A stretch of DNA of 64,000 nucleotides from Chloroflexota bacterium (lineage in GTDB: Bacteria > Chloroflexota > Anaerolineae > Anaerolineales > Anaerolineaceae), in contig JAJUJY010000003.1 of the NCBI GenBank assembly GCA_029265085.1, forward strand, positions 1 to 64,000, written 5' to 3'. Every line of letters begins with the position of its first letter. Position 1 is the first letter of the stretch. The notes under the pieces are model-generated. The model worked only from the letters and a program-made list of their open reading frames with translations. It did no database searches and was not told where the DNA came from. Position numbers and translations under genes: made by a program. This document shows positions 58,891 to 64,000 of this stretch, one piece after another.

Positions 58891-59415
58891 TTACACATCA
58901 ATCTGATAGCGATGAATGAGTTTGCCGGTCTGTTGGGAAATAACGACTTCTAACAGGTGTCCGCCATTGGCTTCAATCACCCGGGCAGAAGGAAGATTAT
59001 CCGCATCACAGGTAATAATAACAGAGGCCAGTCCCAAAGCGCGAACTTTATCCAGGCAGAGGGCCAACATTTGTTTGGCATAGCCCCGATTTCGCTGCGA
59101 TGGCCGGATAGCATAACCAATATGCCCGCCGTGATGCGCCAATGCCGGTGTAATTGGGTTGCGCAGGTTAATTACTCCCAGGATAACACCGTCATCGCGC
59201 AGCAGCCAGTACGCAGTGGAAGGAACCCAACCTTCAGGCAGCTCTTCTCCACGGGCAAAGGCCTGCAAACGGTGCACATATTCGGCAAAATCATAGCTGT
59301 GCTGGGATATCGAAAAACGAGTTTCACCAGCCTGCTCAAAATCGGCTGCCATATCCAAAAAGGCAGATTGATATTGAACATCGGGTGAAATCAGCGTCAG
59401 GTTTTTAGCGGTCAT
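58891..59415 (-). CDS. GNAT-family N-acetyltransferase
   Basis: 174 aa. YAIRPSQRNRGYAKQMLALCLDKVRALG is the CoA loop, ending VIEANGGHLLEVVISQQTGKLIHRYQIDV. Similar to the ribosomal-protein/aminoglycoside-type GNATs of the YjdJ group; substrate unknown. It precedes the serine hydrolase by 15 bp on the same strand, so the three genes 56478-59415 may form one operon. Confidence 0.9.
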   Translation of the reverse strand: MTAKNLTLISPDVQYQSAFLDMAADFEQAGETRFSISQHSYDFAEYVHRLQAFARGEELPEGWVPSTAYWLLRDDGVILGVINLRNPITPALAHHGGHIGYAIRPSQRNRGYAKQMLALCLDKVRALGLASVIITCDADNLPSARVIEANGGHLLEVVISQQTGKLIHRYQIDV

Positions 59416-59445
59416 AACCAGAGGGTCTGTGATATAGCCGGTATG

Positions 59446-59835
59446 CTACGATTGCTTTTCCCGGCAGTGTGCGCAAAGACCAAACAAAATCAGGTGGTTG
59501 GTTGCGATGGTAAATGTATGTGTTGATTGAATTGCATGGAAAAAGTTATCCACTTCTTGATGGTCAATCGTCATCACCATTCCACACTCATGGCAAATCA
59601 GGTGATGGTGAATCCCTCCATTTACCGCTTCATATACTGCCGCCCCCGTTCCCATATCTGAAACGGAAATATCCCCAGCCTTAGCCATGCGGTCTAAGGC
59701 GCGATAAACCGTTGAAGGTGCTACCGCTGGCAAACGGCAGCGAATGTTTTCATAAATCTCCAACGCTGAAAGATGGGTATGGGGTTCATTATTCAATAAC
59801 TCTAAAATCGCGGCATGTACAGAAGAGGCTTTCAA
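59446..59835 (-). CDS. Fur-family transcriptional regulator, probably cobalt/nickel-responsive
   Basis: 129 aa. Winged-helix region LSALEIYENIRCRLPAVAPSTVYRALDRM, then HHHLICHECGMVMTIDHQEV and GLCAHCREKQS with the structural Cys pairs. The start is TTG at 59835 with GGAG 8 nt upstream; no in-frame ATG is near. Divergent from cbiMQO, with a palindrome between them, so the effector metal is probably Co or Ni; that is inference. The family also includes Zur, Fur, PerR and Nur. Confidence 0.85.
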   Translation of the reverse strand: MKASSVHAAILELLNNEPHTHLSALEIYENIRCRLPAVAPSTVYRALDRMAKAGDISVSDMGTGAAVYEAVNGGIHHHLICHECGMVMTIDHQEVDNFFHAIQSTHTFTIATNHLILFGLCAHCREKQS

Positions 59836-59850
59836 AGGCTATACTCCAAA

Positions 59851-59887
59851 ATGCAAATTTTTGCATTTGCAAATAAAATAGTATAAT
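59851..59887 (+). promoter_or_regulatory. Operator palindrome and promoter for cbiMQO
   Basis: ATGCAAA-TT-TTTGCAT (59851-59866) is a perfect palindrome, followed by TTGCAAAT, with TATAAT at 59882-59887. The palindrome covers the -35 zone of the plus-strand promoter (TTGCAT, 59861-59866, 15-nt spacing) and sits 15 bp from the TTG start of the regulator gene, so it can govern both. It resembles Fur-family boxes in layout but with a TTGCA core. Confidence 0.6.
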
Positions 59888-59966
59888 GAATTTGCTGTAA
59901 TGAGATTGACATCTTCTATTCTATCATTCTTGACCGCCAGATAACATAGCAGCATTGGAGGTTCCG

Positions 59967-60917
59967 ATGTTTTATTCGCCAGTTGCCATGCATATTCCCG
60001 ATGGATTTCTATCCATCGTTGTATCGATTATTTTATGGGTGCTCTCCGCAGGGGCAATCGGGATCGCTCTGCGCCAGGTGAACCGAAATTTTAACGAGCG
60101 CGACATTCCCCTGATGGGCGTGTTGGCCGCAGCCATTTTTGCCGGGCAGATGTTAAATTTCAGCGTCACCGGCGGCACTTCTGGTCACCTGATGGGCGCA
60201 GCCCTGGCAACCATCCTGCTTGGCCCCTGGGCAGCCGTAATTGTCATGACCAGCGTGGTCAGTGTGCAGGCGCTGATCTTTCAGGACGGCGGCTTATTAG
60301 CCCTGGGCGGTAATTTGTTTAACATGTCCGTGATTGGTGTGGCGGTTTCCTATGCAGCTTACCGGATCGTCAACCGGGTTGCCAATGGCAAACCCTGGGG
60401 CATCTTCAGCGGCGGCTTTATTGCAGCCTGGCTTTCCATTGTGCTCTCTGCCCTGGCGGTTGCGCTGCAATTAGCGCTTTCCGGCACTTCTCCGGCCAAT
60501 ATAGCCATTCCAGCGATGGGCGCGATTCACGCACTGATCGGCGTTGGCGAAGGGTTAATTACAGTCGGGTCGCTGGCCTTTATCTATGCAGCCCGCAAAG
60601 ATTTACTCAAAGTCGGCCAATCACAGTCCAATGGCCGCGCGGTTTGGATTGGCGGTTTGTTGATCGCAATGGCGCTGGCGGTGGCTTCTCCGCTTGCCTC
60701 AGCCAACCCGGATGGGCTGGAATGGGTGGCCGAGCAGCAGAATTTTATCGGCGCAGCCCAGGGATCCATCTTTAACATCATTCCGGATTATATCCTGCCG
60801 GGCATCAACAACCCCGCCCTGGCCACCATCCTGGCCGGTGTGTTAGGTATTGTGATTGTTGTGGCTGCCGTAATGATCGTCACCCTGAGCAAACGGCGCT
60901 CCACCCATTCAGGATAA
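59967..60917 (+). CDS. cbiM: Cobalt ECF transporter substrate-capture component CbiM (with PDGLE/CbiN-like end)
   Basis: 316 aa from the ATG at 59967, which has GGAGG 5 nt upstream. The family N-terminus MHIPDGFLS begins only at residue 8; in NikM/CbiM the metal is held by the N-terminal amine and His2, so translation may start at the ATG at 59988, or the first seven residues may be removed. Seven or so helices follow (FAGQMLNFSVTGGTSGHLMG has the third His). A PDGLE domain (NPDGLEWVAEQQNF) with a final helix gives the CbiN-like part fused at the C-terminus. Imports Co(II) (or Ni) with CbiQ and CbiO. Confidence 0.92.
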   Translation: MFYSPVAMHIPDGFLSIVVSIILWVLSAGAIGIALRQVNRNFNERDIPLMGVLAAAIFAGQMLNFSVTGGTSGHLMGAALATILLGPWAAVIVMTSVVSVQALIFQDGGLLALGGNLFNMSVIGVAVSYAAYRIVNRVANGKPWGIFSGGFIAAWLSIVLSALAVALQLALSGTSPANIAIPAMGAIHALIGVGEGLITVGSLAFIYAARKDLLKVGQSQSNGRAVWIGGLLIAMALAVASPLASANPDGLEWVAEQQNFIGAAQGSIFNIIPDYILPGINNPALATILAGVLGIVIVVAAVMIVTLSKRRSTHSG

Positions 60918-60920
60918 TCG

Positions 60921-61727
60921 TTGAACGCGCGCCTGCTGGATCCTTACCGCAATGGACGCAGCCTGGTCCACAACCTGGATGGGCGGGTTAAGTTTGTGCT
61001 GGCTCTAGGTTTTATCTTGACCGCTGCACTGGTTCCCACAGGCAGCTGGGCGGTATATCTCCTGCTGCTTGCCCTGGTCCAGGCCGCTGCCGTCCTCTCG
61101 GAATTGGGGCCGGGGTATGTTCTCAAACGTTCTCTGCTGGCTCTGCCCTTTGTCCTGGCCGCTTTGCCGGTCATGTTCACCATCTCAGGCCGGGCATTGA
61201 TGACTCTGCCCATTGGGTCAAATGGATTCATTCTGAGTGAACCCGGGTTAGTGCGCTTCCTATCCATCTCCGTCAAATCCTGGATTTCGGTGCAGGCAGC
61301 CATATTACTGGCCGCCACCACCCCCTTCCCGGATTTACTGGTAGCCATGCGTGCGCTGCGCATTCCGCGCCTGCTGGTAACCGTAATCGGCTTGATGTGG
61401 CGCTACCTGTTTGTGATGGTGGACGCGGCCTCGCGCATGCTGCGCGCCCGCACTGCCCGCAGCACCAGTACCGGTCTGCCGGGACGCAAATTAGGCGGCA
61501 AGGTTTCCTGGCGCGCCAGAGTAACCGGCGGAATGGCCGGATCGCTGCTATTACGCTCGCTTGAACGGGCTGACCGGATTTATGCGGCCATGCTCTCCCG
61601 CGGGTATGACGGTGAAGCACGCAGTTTGCCGCGCCCGCCGCTCACCGCAAACAGTTGGCTGCTCATTGCAGGCGGCTTATCGCTGTATGGATTTCTATTC
61701 TTCTTTGCGCTTATATTGGCTGGTTAA
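60921..61727 (+). CDS. cbiQ: Cobalt ECF transporter transmembrane component CbiQ
   Basis: 268 aa starting at TTG, 3 bp after cbiM, with AGGA upstream. Family features: HNLDGRVKFVLALGFILTAAL near the N-terminus, RALRIPRLLVTVIGLMWRYLFVMVDAASRMLRA and RSLERADRIYAAMLSRGYDG, which couples to the ATPase. About five membrane helices. Links CbiM with the CbiO ATPase. Confidence 0.92.
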   Translation: MNARLLDPYRNGRSLVHNLDGRVKFVLALGFILTAALVPTGSWAVYLLLLALVQAAAVLSELGPGYVLKRSLLALPFVLAALPVMFTISGRALMTLPIGSNGFILSEPGLVRFLSISVKSWISVQAAILLAATTPFPDLLVAMRALRIPRLLVTVIGLMWRYLFVMVDAASRMLRARTARSTSTGLPGRKLGGKVSWRARVTGGMAGSLLLRSLERADRIYAAMLSRGYDGEARSLPRPPLTANSWLLIAGGLSLYGFLFFFALILAG

Positions 61728-61729
61728 CG

Positions 61730-62434
61730 ATGAACCTTGCACTGGAAATCAATGCTCTTAATTTTTCGTATCCGGATGGGCAGCCTGCCCTGCGCGGAAT
61801 CAATTTGCAAGTCCAGCCGGGCGAACGTATCGCGCTGGTTGGTCCGAACGGGGCGGGCAAATCCACGCTGCTGCTGCACCTCAATGGCATCCTGAACGGA
61901 AACGGAATGGTGCGCGTGAGCGGTATGGAAATCACCAGACAAAACCTGCCGCGCATCCGCGCACTGGTGGGACTGGTTTTTCAATCACCGGACGACCAGC
62001 TTTTTTCTCCCACCGTGTATGAAGATGTGGCATACGGCCCAATCTACCAGGGTCTGAACGCAGATGAAGTATGCCAGCGGGTTGAAGAAGCCTTACGCGC
62101 TGTGCACATGCTGGACTACATCCAGCGCGTGCCTTATCACCTGAGCGTTGGCGAGAAAAAACGGATTGCCATTGCCTCGGTGCTCTCCATGCAGCCGGAA
62201 ATCTTGGCGTTTGACGAACCAACTGCAGGTATGGACCCGCGCGCCCGGCGCAGCCTGATTGAACTGCTGCACGAGCTGCCGCAAACCTTGATCATCGCCA
62301 CCCACGACCTGGAGATGGTGCGCACACTCCTGCCGCGAACGGTTGTGATGGACCGCGGCCAGATTGTAGCCGACGGCCCCAGCCGCGAGATTTTATCCGA
62401 CCCGGCTTTTCTGGACGAGCACGGGTTGCAGTAA
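61730..62434 (+). CDS. cbiO: Cobalt ECF transporter ATP-binding component CbiO
   Basis: 234 aa from the ATG at 61730, 2 bp after the cbiQ stop; a longer frame overlapping cbiQ is spurious. Walker A GPNGAGKST (38-46), Q-loop VFQSPDDQLFSPTVYEDVAYGP typical of ECF ATPases, signature LSVGEKKRIA (Val for Gly), Walker B ILAFDEPTAGMDP, and switch His ATHDLEM. Only one ATPase gene is present, so it probably works as a homodimer. Last gene of cbiMQO. Confidence 0.94.
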   Translation: MNLALEINALNFSYPDGQPALRGINLQVQPGERIALVGPNGAGKSTLLLHLNGILNGNGMVRVSGMEITRQNLPRIRALVGLVFQSPDDQLFSPTVYEDVAYGPIYQGLNADEVCQRVEEALRAVHMLDYIQRVPYHLSVGEKKRIAIASVLSMQPEILAFDEPTAGMDPRARRSLIELLHELPQTLIIATHDLEMVRTLLPRTVVMDRGQIVADGPSREILSDPAFLDEHGLQ

Positions 62435-62475
62435 AAGATAACAATTTATGATTAAAAAAGCTAATAATCTAACAT

Positions 62476-62503
62476 TTGATTTATTAAATTCTTTATGTAT
62501 AAT
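62476..62503 (+). promoter_or_regulatory. Predicted promoter of the secreted repeat protein
   Basis: TTGATT (62476-62481) and TATAAT (62498-62503) are 16 nt apart in a very AT-rich gap. The start site would be about 150 nt before the ATG at 62660, whose ribosome site is AAAGGGGG. Confidence 0.55.
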
Positions 62504-62659
62504 ACAAATAGTTTTTAAAATTCCTACTTCTATTCCTAACAATAAGTTATTTTAGGTTTATTTATGTTTGTACATTTGACCAGGATTGAGGATTACTACC
62601 AACAACACTAACTATTAACCAAAAATAATTTTTTACAACTATCAAAGGGGGAAATAATA

Positions 62660-64000
62660 ATGAAGAAAACTAGTGCGTTTTTATTTTGTGTCATTTGTGG
62701 CATACTCTTTTTATCTTTTTGGGATTTTCGAGAAGTTTTAGCATCAAGTGGACTACAAACGGAACAAGAATGCGCTTTCATTTCTGGTGAAATGGGAATC
62801 CCCCGCGACTCAAGTTGGCTCTCCATCTGTATAGTTGATCGAGATGCACCCATAGGAACCACAATCACCGACACAAATCTAAAAATATGGATAAATCACC
62901 CGCATCCCGAGCGATTGGAAATTCAGTTACTTAGGATAGATGCCAAGAAAATTTTAATACTATCTCCGGCGGGCTTAACCAAAGATGGTATGCTTGTGTT
63001 TACCCATCTTCAGGATTTTAATGGTATTCCTTCGCAAGGAAAATGGATTCTACGGGTACGCGATACCTCACTTGGTACAAAAGGCAGCATCAAAAGCGTG
63101 TCACTTACCGCGCTATACTCGCCTGTTGGAATCATACCAGAATCATTAACCGAACAAGATGGTACACCCACATCAGTACGATTGGTGGATGGCGCTTTCC
63201 AAAAAATTTTAAGCTTCCAAGAAGACCAGGGGAAAGGAAACAGTAGCTTCTTAGAAATATCCACTAATGCAGTAAATAGAATACCAATTATGACACAAAC
63301 CTTTGAAGGAACTTTTCCACCCACAAACTACTGGACAATTTATGATACCAATCCGGACGATGGTAAAGAATATTACTGGGATGATGATGATTTGAAAGCA
63401 TATAATGGAACGTGGTCAGTCTGGCCAGCAAATGGTGGTATCGATGGTATTGAACCAACATTATCAACGACCTACCCCACCAACATGGACACATGGATGA
63501 TCTATGGGCCTTTTGACCTAAGCAACGCAAAATCCGCCTACATCTCTTTCATGCTTTGGCGGGAGATTGAGCCAAGTTATGACCATATCTTTTTTGGAGT
63601 ATCTGCAAATGGTAGCAACTTTAATGGTTGGTCATGGGATGGCAATGCAGATTGGGAGAATAAGTCCTTTAGCCTAAGCTCTTATCTTGGTGACAACGAG
63701 GTGTGGATCGGATGGCATTTTACCAGTGATGGAACTATTCAAAAAAAAAGGGCCATGGATTGACAATATTACTCTGGATTTCGAACCTGGCGACGTTTCT
63801 ATTCAAGGTAATCTCATATATTCCGACCGTTTGTCAGTAACGCGGGGAGCCAATGGTGTTAAAGTTGAATTGTGGGACAGCGATAACGTTGGAAATGATC
63901 TCTTAGCGGTAGCATATGCCGACAGCAACGGACATTACAGCTTTCCTTCTCAAATGAATTGGGATATAGATGATACTGATCCAAACTTGATGAATAGAAT
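62660..64000 (+). pseudogene. Secreted P-domain protein, frameshifted in a 9-A run and cut by window edge
   Basis: The ATG at 62660 opens 367 codons ending TGA at 63763. Residues 1-29 are a signal peptide; about 50-155 match a proprotein-convertase P domain (APIGTTITDTNLKIWINHPH, WILRVRDTSLGTKGSIKSVSL); 215-360 form a Trp- and Asp-rich beta-sandwich domain. At 63741-63749 lies a run of nine A. In the next frame translation goes on without a stop to base 64000 (KKGPWIDNITLDFEPGDVSI, then a carboxypeptidase-regulatory-like domain GVKVELWDSDNVGNDLLAVA). Removing one A joins them as CAA AAA AAA GGG. So either a sequencing error, a true disruption or slippage. AT-rich, unlike the cbi genes before it. 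Coordinates include the downstream frame. Confidence 0.75.

Overview
The window reads as chromosome of a free-living, probably anaerobic Chloroflexota bacterium, most likely of the Anaerolineae type. I base this on protein recognition only: bacterial Elp3, GatCAB, an LIC_10190-type membrane protein, multi-GAF sensors, lipoproteins with short lipoboxes and no outer-membrane genes. No phylogeny could be run. Genes are densely packed on both strands. One tRNA (Pro-UGG) is present. I found no rRNA, CRISPR array, transposase or prophage.

Layout. 1-5.1 kb: the N-terminal part of a large GAF-domain sensor running off the left edge, then a DmpA-type peptidase and a DUF2804 protein. 5.1-8.6 kb: a secreted subtilisin-like protease with a PrcB-type lipoprotein beside it. 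8.8-12.9 kb: glutamate dehydrogenase with an unusual leader, GatB and a Gfo/Idh/MocA oxidoreductase, facing a BtpA-like gene. 14-22.5 kb: aminotransferase, sugar nucleotidyltransferase, polytopic membrane protein, M3 oligopeptidase, YccF, GatA and GatC. 22.7-26.5 kb: a run of plus-strand genes (DDN-like reductase, YgjV-like, YcgN-like, HD phosphohydrolase, GNAT, NUDIX). 26.5-29.9 kb: a cobalamin riboswitch followed by cobT-cobS-cbiR-cobU, a corrinoid salvage and remodelling operon. 30-35.9 kb: small envelope proteins, a methyltransferase, an SDR, a MGDG-synthase-like glycosyltransferase and an alpha/beta hydrolase. 36.2-38.9 kb: an AT-rich insert with a NucS-like nuclease, an unknown protein and a nitroreductase, bordered by intergenic repeats. 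39.1-41.5 kb: a compact group of small hydrolases (phosphatase, XTPase, pyrophosphatase). 42.3-43.9 kb: Elp3. 44.1-47.3 kb: a Zur-type regulator with the zinc ABC importer and two Zur-like boxes. 48.2-55.4 kb: GlgC, a Ca-type P-ATPase, a lipoprotein, RNase HII, a dolichyl-phosphate-glucosyltransferase-like GT2 and tRNA-Pro. 55.5-59.4 kb: secreted esterase, methyltransferase, beta-lactamase-fold hydrolase and GNAT. 59.4-62.4 kb: a Fur-family regulator diverging from cbiMQO. 62.7 kb to the end: a secreted repeat protein interrupted by a frameshift in a run of nine A.

How the parts fit. Two loci 30 kb apart form one cobalt/cobamide economy: import of Co(II) by CbiMQO, probably under a Fur-family metal sensor, and lower-ligand exchange by CbiR with CobU, CobS and CobT under a B12 riboswitch. 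Zinc import is set out the same way (Zur box, zur, znuACB). The most unusual signals are regulatory: a gdhA leader with a 10-codon ORF ending at a terminator hairpin; several genes whose ATG sits 6-7 nt after a -10 box (leaderless mRNAs); a palindrome on the glgC -10 box; and competing hairpins near 52.5 kb. The protease/PrcB pair resembles a reduced dentilisin locus, with Glu where the catalytic Asp is expected.
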